Of a DNA stretch of 64,000 nt, positions 26,918 to 35,867 are shown piece after piece. The translations under genes were made by a program, and so were the position numbers. Under the pieces are notes generated by a model. That model was not told where the DNA came from, ran no database searches, and was given only the letters and a program-made list of their open reading frames with translations. The number at the start of each line of letters is the position of its first letter. Position 1 is the first letter of the stretch. The DNA is from Brachyspira alvinipulli ATCC 51933 (GTDB lineage Bacteria > Spirochaetota > Brachyspiria > Brachyspirales > Brachyspiraceae). Where the stretch lies: positions 62,001 through 126,000 of the forward strand of contig NZ_KI912408.1 in the NCBI RefSeq assembly GCF_000518245.1. Reading direction: 5' to 3'.

Positions 26918-27262
26918 GGCATGCGGAGCGGGTAAACGCAGTATTTAAGTAACTAATACTGAGGAAAGTCCGTACCTCTAAAGGGCATCATGCAAGCTAA
27001 CGGCTTGAAGGCGAAAGCCTATGGAAAGTGCAGCAGAAAATATACCGCCAATTTGGTAAGGGTGAAAAGGCATGGTAAGAGCATACCGCATTCGTGGCGA
27101 CATGAATGGCAGTGTAAACCCCATGAGAGGCAAGAGCAAACAGAAACGATATCAGATTGCCCTTTTCGATGTTTCAGGTAGCTCGCTTGAGTACTGCAGT
27201 GATGCAGTATCTAGATAAATGTTTACCTTAAATGACAGAATACGGCTTATAGCTCCGCTTAT
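26918..27262 (+). ncRNA. rnpB: RNase P RNA (bacterial type A-like)
   Basis: The catalytic RNA that trims the 5' leader of tRNA precursors, together with the RnpA protein. Hallmarks are clear. The closing helix P1 pairs GCGGAGC (26923-26929) with GCTCCGC (27252-27258). The conserved CR-I region reads GAGGAAAGTCCG (26962-26973). The A-rich CR-IV/V part near the 3' end reads AGATAAATG, then ACAGAATACGGCTTATAG, which includes the universal ACAGAA and the GGCTTA beside P1. Internal GC helices stand out sharply from the AT-rich surroundings. The 5' and 3' ends are set by the P1 helix and may be off by a few bases. A short open frame inside it (26990-27181) is not a gene. Confidence 0.95.
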
Positions 27263-27270
27263 ATTTAAAA

Positions 27271-28914
27271 TTAATTATTAATATATTTTTTTGTTATTAT
27301 AATTTTATTGTTCTCACGCGTTATCTGCAATTTATACACGTTATCCGATGAACATTGAAAATCTTCTCTATAATGTGCCCCTCTACTCTCCTCTCTTTCA
27401 AGAATACTTAAAGCTAATATTTTAACACTTTCTATTATAAGATAAATTTCTATAGAACCTTCTTTAATATTCTCTTTTATGCTGTAATTATTTCTAATAT
27501 CTTCAAGTTTATTTAATACTTTTTGTATTTTATCTCTGCTCCTTACAACAGATAAATTTTCACTCATTAGATTTCTTATATTTTCTAATACTTCATTTTT
27601 ATTAATATTATTTTCTTTGTCATCTTTTGAAATATCATCAACCCAATTATTAAATTCTTTTTCTACATAATTTAATTTTATATTATTAAAATCATCGAAG
27701 TTATTTTTTTTAATATATTTATACGCACTCCTTACAGCATTATTTCCAAATACCAAAGCTCCACCAACAGAATTTCCTCCAAGCCTATTAGCTCCTTCTA
27801 TGGCAGATGACAATTCACCTACTGCATATAAGCCATTAACTCCAGTAAAAGCATTACTGTCTATTTTTATTCCTCCATTGCAGCTATGAGCAAAATGAGT
27901 AATAACTGTTTCATCTTTTAATAAATCAATATTCATTTCATTTTTAAGCCAATTCAAATATACTGTGTAGAACTCCTCTTTATCTTTGTATAAATCTTCT
28001 GAATATTTTAGTTTTACTCCCTCAAAAAGTATTTTTAAATCTATTTTCTTGCTTTCAAAATCATTACTGAAAGGAGCATAAGCACTTCTTTCTATCCATA
28101 ATTTTTTAATCTCTTCATTATTTATACCATCTAAAATTAATTTATCATTTATATCATACATTCCTATACAATATTTTAATGTATGCTCTCCGAATAATAC
28201 ATTATATTTAGGCTTCAAATATGCAGGTATAAATTGTACAAACTCCATATTCTGTGCTATTGCTCCTGCATCTAATACTGCAACGTTACCTACACCATTA
28301 ATATTTTTAGGATATAAACTATTTTTATAATTTCCAGCAATTCCTCCCGTAGCTAAAATTATAGCCTTTGACTTTATAAAAAAGAATTTATCTTTATTTT
28401 GAAATACAGCACCAATAACTCTATTATTATTTTTTATTATTCTTATTAAAACACTATCTTCAAATATTTTTAATCTTTTATTTTTTTTAAATATCTTTTT
28501 TGCTCTTTCTCTTGCTTCATTCCAATTATTAATCAAAAAAATATTTCTTGAATATTTAGCAAAACATGCAGGTCTTGAGTCATTTCTAAGCCAAGGTTTA
28601 AATCCAATTCTTTTTAATAAATAAAGATCTTTTTTAATATTAGCAATATAAGTCTTTATTAATTCTGGATTTTCAACACCTTTTCCCATATTAATAATAT
28701 CTTCATAATATTTATCATAATCGTTATTATCCTTAGTTACTTGTATTCCTAATGTAGCCTTCAATGGAAAATAAGAAGCTCCGCTGCAAATTTTGCCCGT
28801 AGTAGCAAGGCATACATTTTTAAAAACATTAATAGCTCTCTCTGCAACAATAAGCCCTGCTATTCCAGCACCAACTATTAATACATCGCAATTAATTTGT
28901 TTTTTTATATTCAT
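27271..28914 (-). CDS. FAD-dependent oxidoreductase, fumarate reductase/L-aspartate oxidase (NadB-like) family
   Basis: A flavoprotein of about 547 residues. The N-terminus has the FAD dinucleotide fold (DVLIVGAGIAGLIVAERA), and IILATGGIAGNY is the second FAD contact. HFAHSCNGGIKID is the active-site His segment; YAVGELSSAIEGANRLGGNSVGGALVFG is the end of the flavin domain typical of succinate dehydrogenase, fumarate reductase and NadB. The C-terminal helical domain ends with EREESRGAHYREDF, again a family mark. No Fe-S or membrane subunit gene is adjacent, which argues for a soluble enzyme such as L-aspartate oxidase or a fumarate reductase-like protein; nadA and nadC are not here. I use the ATG at 28914 (AGAG eight bases upstream) rather than the TTG at 28920. 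Confidence 0.82.
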   Translation of the reverse strand: MNIKKQINCDVLIVGAGIAGLIVAERAINVFKNVCLATTGKICSGASYFPLKATLGIQVTKDNNDYDKYYEDIINMGKGVENPELIKTYIANIKKDLYLLKRIGFKPWLRNDSRPACFAKYSRNIFLINNWNEARERAKKIFKKNKRLKIFEDSVLIRIIKNNNRVIGAVFQNKDKFFFIKSKAIILATGGIAGNYKNSLYPKNINGVGNVAVLDAGAIAQNMEFVQFIPAYLKPKYNVLFGEHTLKYCIGMYDINDKLILDGINNEEIKKLWIERSAYAPFSNDFESKKIDLKILFEGVKLKYSEDLYKDKEEFYTVYLNWLKNEMNIDLLKDETVITHFAHSCNGGIKIDSNAFTGVNGLYAVGELSSAIEGANRLGGNSVGGALVFGNNAVRSAYKYIKKNNFDDFNNIKLNYVEKEFNNWVDDISKDDKENNINKNEVLENIRNLMSENLSVVRSRDKIQKVLNKLEDIRNNYSIKENIKEGSIEIYLIIESVKILALSILEREESRGAHYREDFQCSSDNVYKLQITRENNKIIITKKYINN

Positions 28915-29120
28915 AAACAATGCTCTTTAAATAAAACTTTAACGCAATTCTAACATTTTATTTTTTTAGTTACAATATATCATAAACTTAATTAATTAAA
29001 TCTTATATTTTTTTATAAAGGTATAAAACAAAAAACTTAAATAATAAGTTTATAAAAATCAGCTTTTAATATATAATAATTGATATTAATATATTTTCAT
29101 TATTTTAAGGAGATTATTTT

Positions 29121-29837
29121 ATGTCTGAAGTTAAAAGAATTGCTATAATAGGTGCTATGGATTCTGAAATTACTAATTTTAAAGGTATGATAGAAAATAT
29201 AGAAGAAATTGAAATAGCTAATATAATTTACTATAAAGGTACATTATGCGGTAAAAACATAGTATTATTAAAATCCGGCATAGGTAAGGTTAATGCTGCA
29301 ATTGCCACAACTATTGCAATAGAAAGATTTAATGTTGAAAAAATCATATTTACAGGAGTTGCCGGTTCAGGAAATCCTGATTATGATATATCCGATATAG
29401 TTATTTCAAAGGATCTAATAGAACATGACTTTGATACAAGTGCTTTAGATGGAGATGAGCTTACTGTATTGGTTAAAGGTTATGATAAGAATTATTATCC
29501 TGCTGATAATTCTTTAATACAATTAGCGAAAGAATCTGCACAAAAAGTTATTACCGATAATAAAGTATATATAGATACTATAGCTACAGGAGATCAATTT
29601 GTAGGAGATAATAATAAAGTTAAACAAATACATAATAAATTTAAAGCAGGTGCTATAGAAATGGAAGGTGCTGCTGTTGCCCATGCTGCTTTAATGTATA
29701 AAGTTCCTTTTGTTGTTATACGTTCATTATCAGATAAAGCAGACAGTGATGCTGTAGTAGACTTCCCAAAATTCGTAGTAAAATCTGCACAAAACTCAAT
29801 GAAAATCGTTGTTGAAATGCTTGAAAACATGAAGTAA
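29121..29837 (+). CDS. mtnN: 5'-methylthioadenosine/S-adenosylhomocysteine nucleosidase
   Basis: A 238-residue enzyme that splits adenine from methylthioadenosine and S-adenosylhomocysteine, recycling by-products of SAM use. Motifs are IIGAMDSEI at the N-terminus, LKSGIGKVNAA, FTGVAGSGNPDY, the IATGDQFV active-site segment, GAIEMEGAAVAHAA and the nucleosidase-specific IRSLSDKAD with the catalytic Asp. It is a single gene with an AAGGAG ribosome site and is followed by two strong hairpins. Confidence 0.94.
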   Translation: MSEVKRIAIIGAMDSEITNFKGMIENIEEIEIANIIYYKGTLCGKNIVLLKSGIGKVNAAIATTIAIERFNVEKIIFTGVAGSGNPDYDISDIVISKDLIEHDFDTSALDGDELTVLVKGYDKNYYPADNSLIQLAKESAQKVITDNKVYIDTIATGDQFVGDNNKVKQIHNKFKAGAIEMEGAAVAHAALMYKVPFVVIRSLSDKADSDAVVDFPKFVVKSAQNSMKIVVEMLENMK

Positions 29838-29862
29838 TACTATAAAAAAGAGAGTCGAAGCC

Positions 29863-29953
29863 AGCTAGTGAGTTTACTCACTAGCTTATTGTAGGCGTAG
29901 ACGAGAATAACAATAATAAGTTATTAGCTATTTTTTTAGCGAGTTTATCGCTA
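29863..29953. terminator. Two hairpins after mtnN
   Basis: AGCTAGTGAG and CTCACTAGCT (29863-29872 and 29877-29886) form a perfect 10-bp stem with a TTTA loop. A second, TAGCGA/TCGCTA with a GTTTA loop (29937-29953), follows a T7 run. Neither has a T-run directly downstream, so termination is only probable. The shared GAGTTTACTC / GCGAGTTTATCGC style suggests a repeat family. Confidence 0.5.
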
Positions 29954-30157
29954 GCAATAATAAAAATAAATTAATATATTCTCTTAATCATAATAAAAAA
30001 ATATAGTATTTAAAATTATAATCTTTTCAAAAATAGTTATTTAAATATCAATATCATTAATGAAAAATAATACTATTTACAATAAATTTACTATTGAAAA
30101 TATTTTATATTTATAATATAATTAACATAATCATATTAACATAATATCGGAGAGTTC
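29954..30157. other. AT-rich leader region before ptsI
   Basis: With the hairpins before it, this completes a 320-base gene-free gap. Apart from the ptsI promoter near 30094-30122 I see only AT-rich sequence. Confidence 0.4.
30094..30122 (+). promoter_or_regulatory. Sigma-70 type promoter of ptsI
   Basis: TTGAAA (30094-30099) and TATAAT (30117-30122) with a 17-base spacer, about 28 bases before a GGAGAG ribosome site and the ptsI ATG. Confidence 0.55.
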
Positions 30158-31924
30158 ATGCCGGATAAAAGAACGATACTGAATGGAAATGGAGTTGGCG
30201 ACGATGTTTCAATAGGGAACTCCTTTTTATATACTGCATCATTAAGTACACCTGTATATAAAATAGAAGAAGATGATATAGAAGATGAATATAAAAGGTT
30301 TGATGAAGCTATAAAAAAATCTAAATTAGAAATAGAAGAACTTCAAAAGCATGTAGACAATAATATAAAAAATATATTAGCTATGCATATATTGATGCTT
30401 GAAGATAATGTTATTATAAGACAAGTTAAAGATGAAATTAAATTAAAATTATTTAATGTAGAATATGTATATGATAAAATAATATCCGGATACTTAGATA
30501 AATTATCAAAAATAAATAATAAAATGCTCTCAGAGAGAACAAGCGATATTATAGATATAAAGTCAAGATTAATAAGGAATTTAATACAGCCTAATTCCGG
30601 AGATTATTCTCAAGTTCCTAAAAACAGCATAGTAATAGCAAAAACTTTAACTCCAAGCGATGTTTTAAAATTTAACAGTATAGGAGTTAATGGATTTATA
30701 GTAGAAAGCGGAGGCTATACTTCCCATGCTGCAATACTTGCAAAATCATTCGGTATAACAACTATATTTAATATAGCAGATATATCAAGCAAGATAAAAA
30801 ACGGAAGAAAAATAATAATAGACTGCAGAAGCAATATCGTAATAATGAATCCTAGTGAAAAAGATATAAAAAATTATACGATATTGTCAGAAAATATAAA
30901 ACAATTCAAAGAACAATCTATAATAGATGCAAGAGAGCCCGCAATAACAAAAGATAATATAGAAATAAAAATACATGCTAATATAGATATACCAGAAGAA
31001 ACAGAAAACATACTAAAACATGGTATAAATTCAATTGGATTATACAGAACAGAATTTTTATATATATTCTCAGAAGAAGATAATTCCGCCACTTTGCCTA
31101 CAGAAGAATTACAATTTAGTGTATATAAAAGAATAGCATCTAAAATGACAGGCAGAGTAATAATAAGAACTTTAGATATAGGCGGAGATAAAATGATGCC
31201 TGCTTTAGGATTGGATTTTAAAGAAGATAATCCATTTTTAGGGTGGCGTGCTATAAGATTTTGTTTATCCAATAGACAAGTGTTTAAAGATCAAATAAAA
31301 GCATTGCTTAGAGCATCACATTATGGAAATATAGAAATAATGATTCCAATGATAAGCACTTTGGAAGAATTTGTAGAGACTAAAAAATTTATAGAAGATA
31401 TAAAAAATGAATTAAAAAAAGAAAAAAAAGAGTTTAATGATAATATCAAAATAGGAGTATTAATAGAAACACCATCAGCAGCTACTATAATAGATTTATT
31501 GGTAAAAGAGGCTGACTTTTTATCTATAGGTTCAAACGATTTAGTACAATATATGATGGCATGTGATAGAACAAATGAAAAATTGAGTTATCTTTATAAT
31601 CCAATAGATATATCTGTTTTAAGAGTTCTCAAAAATGTAATAGAAACAGCCAATAAGGCAAATAAAACTATAACATTATGCGGTGAAATGGGAAGTGTAG
31701 GATTATATACTCCTATATTATTAGGATTGGGAATAAGAGAATTATCAATGTCCGTTACATCAATAGCTAGAATAAAAAATATTATTAGAAGCATAAGTAT
31801 AAAAGAATGTGAAAATTTGGTAAATGAAATGTTGAGTAAATGTGACAATAATTTTTCTAAATCTATTTTAAACAGTTTTATAAAGAAAATAAATGTAAAA
31901 AACTATAAAGGTATAAGTGAATGA
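30158..31924 (+). CDS. ptsI: Phosphoenolpyruvate-protein phosphotransferase (PTS enzyme I)
   Basis: A 588-residue enzyme I that takes phosphate from PEP and passes it to HPr for sugar uptake. The N-terminal half has the phosphorylated-His motif GGYTSHAAILAKSFG. The C-terminal PEP-binding barrel shows GLYRTEFLY, RTLDIGGDKMMP, FLGWRAIRF, the FLSIGSNDLVQYMMA block and CGEMG with the active Cys. The length is normal (about 570-590). No ptsH lies next to it. Its stop overlaps the start of the downstream lipoprotein gene (ATGA), so the two are translationally coupled. Confidence 0.95.
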   Translation: MPDKRTILNGNGVGDDVSIGNSFLYTASLSTPVYKIEEDDIEDEYKRFDEAIKKSKLEIEELQKHVDNNIKNILAMHILMLEDNVIIRQVKDEIKLKLFNVEYVYDKIISGYLDKLSKINNKMLSERTSDIIDIKSRLIRNLIQPNSGDYSQVPKNSIVIAKTLTPSDVLKFNSIGVNGFIVESGGYTSHAAILAKSFGITTIFNIADISSKIKNGRKIIIDCRSNIVIMNPSEKDIKNYTILSENIKQFKEQSIIDAREPAITKDNIEIKIHANIDIPEETENILKHGINSIGLYRTEFLYIFSEEDNSATLPTEELQFSVYKRIASKMTGRVIIRTLDIGGDKMMPALGLDFKEDNPFLGWRAIRFCLSNRQVFKDQIKALLRASHYGNIEIMIPMISTLEEFVETKKFIEDIKNELKKEKKEFNDNIKIGVLIETPSAATIIDLLVKEADFLSIGSNDLVQYMMACDRTNEKLSYLYNPIDISVLRVLKNVIETANKANKTITLCGEMGSVGLYTPILLGLGIRELSMSVTSIARIKNIIRSISIKECENLVNEMLSKCDNNFSKSILNSFIKKINVKNYKGISE

Positions 31925-33363
31925 AAAGGATTTTGCTAAACACTATTATTTCAGTATTATTTATAATATCATTAGAGTCATGTAAAGTTGCAGATTCTAT
32001 AGATGAGTATCAAAAGTTAAAAACTATAGAAAAAACAGAAGATTACGGTTCTTTAAGTGATTTTTTAAAAAATTTACCTAAAACAGAAGAAGAAAATGCT
32101 CAATCTCCATATAACGAATTAACAGCATTTATTACAGGAAGAAATCAAATATTATCTTCAAACTATAAAGAAGGTTTTGAGACATTAGCAAGATTTTTAT
32201 TTACTTATCCTTCAAGCTATTATGAAAGTGAAGCTTCATATTTATTGGGTCAGGCATTAATATATATGGTTGAAAACGATCCTCTTTATATAGAAAGATT
32301 TTATACCCAATTAATATCAGAAGGTATAGTTGAAGGTGAAGAAAATAATGATGATGCTGTTACAAATGTAAACACTTCTTTAACAAATATATATCGTCAG
32401 CTTGGAATTATAGTAAAAGATGGAAAATATTCTTTTAATGGATATACATTTGACAGAATACTTCAGGATGAAGAGAGTGCTTTTCCACTTAAAGATTTTG
32501 CATATTACTTTAGTATAAGACATAGATTCAGCAATATAGAAACAGCAAATGATAAGTATAAATTTATAACAAATGTAAGTTATTTAAAAAGATTTTCAGA
32601 CAGATACAGAACAAGCATACTTCAAGAAAATATATTGAATAATAAATCATATTTTCCAGATACTTGGCAATTTGACTTAACAGCAGAAGAAAAGAAAAAC
32701 TATGATGAAATAATAAAAATTGTTAGAACTAGAATAGATGATATAAAAGCTAAATATGATGAACCTAATTATGTTATAGGTAATGGAGTTATTATAAGAG
32801 ATAGGATACCTGCACTCATTAGCGGAGAAAAAGAACTTTATAGATTATATAATTATGATTTTGTAAGCATATTAAATAGAACAAATGTATATAATCCAAA
32901 AACTAGAGAAAGCGAAGATTGGGCATTAGTAAGATATGATACATATTATGGTCCTATAGTTGGATGGAGCTATGCAAGATATATGACTAATGATGTAAAA
33001 GACATAGAAGATATATTTGAAAATTATAGATCAGCTATGAATTGTTATAAGAATTATGATTATTTGAAAGCATCTGATTTCTTTTCTTATGTATTAAATA
33101 ATGCTCAAACTAACTATTTTACAGATAAATCCGTATATTTCTTGTGGAAAGTAAATAATAAAATAGGAGAATTAGTTAGTTCTAAAAGCAATCCATATTA
33201 TAATTACGTTTTAGACTATCCTAAATATTTCTATTACAATACAAATAATAATGTACTTCAAAGTTCAACTTTACTATATAACTATTTAGTAAAAATATTA
33301 CCAACTAATCCTTACAGATTTGTTATAAGTGGAGATAGTGAAGCAGAATATAGTGTAGATTAA
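31921..33363 (+). CDS. Unknown lipoprotein with an SH3-like segment
   Basis: A 480-residue protein beginning with a lipoprotein signal (MKRILLNTIISVLFIIS, lipobox LESC, Cys21). The middle has helical, TPR-like stretches (SYYESEASYLLGQALIYM). Residues ~285-360 resemble a bacterial SH3-like fold (NGVIIRDRIPALISG ... WALVRYDTYYGPIVGWSYARYM), which often binds cell wall. It is coupled to ptsI by a 4-base overlap, which is unusual since ptsI is cytoplasmic. No known family name can be given. It ends at a strong terminator. Confidence 0.72.
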   Translation: MKRILLNTIISVLFIISLESCKVADSIDEYQKLKTIEKTEDYGSLSDFLKNLPKTEEENAQSPYNELTAFITGRNQILSSNYKEGFETLARFLFTYPSSYYESEASYLLGQALIYMVENDPLYIERFYTQLISEGIVEGEENNDDAVTNVNTSLTNIYRQLGIIVKDGKYSFNGYTFDRILQDEESAFPLKDFAYYFSIRHRFSNIETANDKYKFITNVSYLKRFSDRYRTSILQENILNNKSYFPDTWQFDLTAEEKKNYDEIIKIVRTRIDDIKAKYDEPNYVIGNGVIIRDRIPALISGEKELYRLYNYDFVSILNRTNVYNPKTRESEDWALVRYDTYYGPIVGWSYARYMTNDVKDIEDIFENYRSAMNCYKNYDYLKASDFFSYVLNNAQTNYFTDKSVYFLWKVNNKIGELVSSKSNPYYNYVLDYPKYFYYNTNNNVLQSSTLLYNYLVKILPTNPYRFVISGDSEAEYSVD

Positions 33364-33383
33364 TAAAAAATAAGTAAATCTTA

Positions 33384-33420
33384 AAAATAGGCTGTCAGTA
33401 AAATTGACAGCCTATTTTAT
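33384..33420. terminator. Bidirectional terminator between the lipoprotein gene and pta
   Basis: AAAATAGGCTGTCA and TGACAGCCTATTTT form a perfect 14-bp stem around a 7-base loop, with A-runs and T-runs at both sides. It lies between convergent genes. Confidence 0.85.
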
Positions 33421-33436
33421 TTTTAATAAAAATAGA

Positions 33437-34444
33437 TTATGAAGCTTGTAATGAAGTTAAAACAGCCAAATCAGCAATATCCTGAGCAGAACATCCTCTT
33501 GAAAGGTCATTAGCAGGTTTAGCTATACCTTGAAGCATAGGACCTATTGCAGTACATTTTCCAACCCTCTGAGCTATTTTATATCCTATATTTCCAGCAT
33601 TCAATTCTGGGAATATAAGTACATTAGCATTTCCTTTAATAGGAGAACCAGGAGCTTTTTGTGCACCAACTTTTTCTACTATGGCAGCATCAAATTGCAT
33701 TTCACCATCATAATCGAAATTAACATTACGAGAATCTAATATTTTTTTAGCTTCTATAACTTTATCAACGCTTTCATGCTTAGCAGAACCTTTAGTAGAG
33801 AAAGAAAGTAAAGCAACTTTAGGTTCAATTCCTGTCATAATTTTATAAGACTCAGCAGTAGACTCAGCAATATCTGCTAATTGTTCAGCAGTAGGATCTG
33901 GTATAACAGCACAATCAGCAAAACAAGCTATTCCATTGCTAAATAAAGATTTATCAGGACTTTCTACAAAGAAAGTAGAAGATAATGTTTTAATACCTTT
34001 TTTAAGCCCGATTAAAAATAAAGCAGCTCTAAGCATTTCACCTGTTGCATATACAGCTCCTCCAACCATACCATCAGCATCATTAGCAGCAAGCATAGCA
34101 GCACCTGTGTAAACAGAGTTATTAATTATTAAATCTTTAGCCTGATCCTTAGTCATACCTTTTTTCTCTCTAGCCTTAAAAAGCATATCAATATAACCTT
34201 CTGTTCTAGCATCCTTGTTAGGATCAAAAATTTTTGCAAAATTTCCATCTAATTCTAATGCATTCTCTTTTGCCAAAGCCTCTATTTTTGCTGTATCTCC
34301 TACTAATACAACTCCTTTAACTAATTGATCTTTTTTTAGTATAACAGCGGCCTTAACATGTCTTTCATCATATCCTTCGGCTAAAACTATAGTCTTAGGA
34401 TTAGATTTAACTTTTTCTTTTAAATTGTCCATAAATGAAGCCAT
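33437..34444 (-). CDS. pta: Phosphate acetyltransferase
   Basis: A 335-residue enzyme converting acetyl-CoA and phosphate to acetyl phosphate, from which acetate kinase makes ATP. It is the short form without the N-terminal regulatory domains. Motifs are VLAEGYDERHVKAA at the start, GMVGGAVYATGEMLRAAL, SSTFFVESPD, FADCAVIPDPTAEQLADIA, LLSFSTKGSA and ANVLIFPELNAGNIGYKIAQR with GPMLQGIAKPANDLSRGC at the end. It has its own ribosome site (AGAGG) and sits next to the arginine cluster but is separated from it by a terminator. No ackA is in the window. Confidence 0.95.
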   Translation of the reverse strand: MASFMDNLKEKVKSNPKTIVLAEGYDERHVKAAVILKKDQLVKGVVLVGDTAKIEALAKENALELDGNFAKIFDPNKDARTEGYIDMLFKAREKKGMTKDQAKDLIINNSVYTGAAMLAANDADGMVGGAVYATGEMLRAALFLIGLKKGIKTLSSTFFVESPDKSLFSNGIACFADCAVIPDPTAEQLADIAESTAESYKIMTGIEPKVALLSFSTKGSAKHESVDKVIEAKKILDSRNVNFDYDGEMQFDAAIVEKVGAQKAPGSPIKGNANVLIFPELNAGNIGYKIAQRVGKCTAIGPMLQGIAKPANDLSRGCSAQDIADLAVLTSLQAS

Positions 34445-34553
34445 AATAAAAACCTCTTTAAAATAAAATTACGCTTCTATTTTAATACATAAACAATAAT
34501 TTTGCAAACATATACCCATTATATGTAATTTTAATAAAATAAATTTTTTATAT

Positions 34554-34589
34554 AAAAAAAGCACCCACTGTTAAAAACAGCAGGTGCTA
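34554..34589 (-). terminator. Terminator of the arginine catabolic cluster
   Basis: On the minus strand AGCACCTGCTGTT, a short loop, AACAGTGGGTGCT and a T7 run form a strong hairpin with one mismatch, 14 bases after the arcA stop. Confidence 0.85.
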
Positions 34590-34603
34590 ATATATTTATG
34601 AAA

Positions 34604-35824
34604 TTATAGATCTTCTCTATTAAAAGGCATAGACATACATCTAGGACCGCCGCGACCTCTAGATAATTCAGCAGAAGGCATTATATGAGCTTTTATTCCA
34701 GCATCTTGTAAAATTTTGTTAGTTACAGTATTTCTAGAATAAACAATAACCTCACCAGGAGCGATAGCCAAAGTATTAGAACCATCATTCCATTGTTCTC
34801 TAGCAGCAGCAATCAAATCATTACCTCCGCATTTAAGAAGAGTAACTTTATCTAAGTTCAAGTATTTAGCTAAAGTTTTATCTACATCCATAGTTTCTTC
34901 TTTAATAGCAATACCACCATTTCCATCTCTAGTAATAGCGTAAGTAGTTAAAGGTCCTTCGATTTCAGGATGCATTACAAACTTATCTCTGTCAATCATA
35001 GTAAATACAGTATCAAGATGCATGAATGCACGTTTTTTAGGAATATTAAATGCCAATACTGTTTTGAAAGAAGTGTTAGCATTAAATAAGTTTATAGCAA
35101 GTTTTTGAACAGATTCAGCATCAGTACGTTCAGAAATACCAATAGCAAGAAGCTCTTTAGAAAGTATTAATTCGTCACCGCCCTCTATAGATGTAGTATC
35201 ATTTCTCTTATACCACATAGGAACTTCTTTTCCTTTAAATCTAGGGTTGTGTTCAAATGTGTACTTACCAAATAAAGTTTCTCTGTTACGAGTTACTGTA
35301 CGCATATGATTTAAAGATACACCATTACCTATAATAGCGAATGGGTCTCTAGTAAAGTACAAATTAGGCATAGGATCAACAGCAAAAGGATAATCTGGGT
35401 CAAATACGTCAAAAAAACTACCTCTATATCCGCTAATTTCCTCTTTTCTTACACCTGCCATCATTTTCAATACGAGCTGTTTATTATCTTTGATATCGGA
35501 ATAAAACTTTAATAATAAGTCTTTCTTTTTACCATAAGCATTCAAATCATCAACAAAGTCCATAATAAACTGATCTCTTACCTTAGGGTCAGATATACTT
35601 TCAGCAGCTAAATCTTCCAAATATAATACTTCTACTCCATTATCTCTTAAGATTTTAGCAAAAGCATCATGTTCTTCAACAGCTACATCATAATAAGGTA
35701 TATCATCAAATAATAATCTTTCAAGTATATCAGGAACTAGATTTTCTAATTCGAGATATGGTCTGTGCAATAACACAGTTTTTAATTTTCCAATTTCAGA
35801 ATAAACATTTAAACCGTTGTCCAT
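34604..35824 (-). CDS. arcA: Arginine deiminase
   Basis: A 406-residue enzyme that hydrolyses arginine to citrulline and ammonia, the first step of the ATP-yielding deiminase pathway. The length is normal. Motifs are [21 protein letters not shown] at the start, [35 protein letters not shown] with the catalytic His, and the end motif [13 protein letters not shown] with the nucleophilic Cys396. It is the last gene of the cluster, after the symporter, with GGAG as ribosome site, and just before the terminator. In many bacteria arcA comes first, so the order here is unusual. Confidence 0.96.
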   Translation of the reverse strand: MDNGLNVYSEIGKLKTVLLHRPYLELENLVPDILERLLFDDIPYYDVAVEEHDAFAKILRDNGVEVLYLEDLAAESISDPKVRDQFIMDFVDDLNAYGKKKDLLLKFYSDIKDNKQLVLKMMAGVRKEEISGYRGSFFDVFDPDYPFAVDPMPNLYFTRDPFAIIGNGVSLNHMRTVTRNRETLFGKYTFEHNPRFKGKEVPMWYKRNDTTSIEGGDELILSKELLAIGISERTDAESVQKLAINLFNANTSFKTVLAFNIPKKRAFMHLDTVFTMIDRDKFVMHPEIEGPLTTYAITRDGNGGIAIKEETMDVDKTLAKYLNLDKVTLLKCGGNDLIAAAREQWNDGSNTLAIAPGEVIVYSRNTVTNKILQDAGIKAHIMPSAELSRGRGGPRCMSMPFNREDL

Positions 35825-35867
35825 AAAAATTCTCCTTTTATCATATCACCTATTATTATTGTTTTTA

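Noticed and set aside
26990-27181. Open frame of 63 codons on the plus strand
   Set aside because: It lies wholly inside the RNase P RNA and owes its openness to the structured GC-rich RNA.
30874-31272. Antisense frame of 132 codons opposite ptsI
   Set aside because: A shadow of the well-supported ptsI frame.
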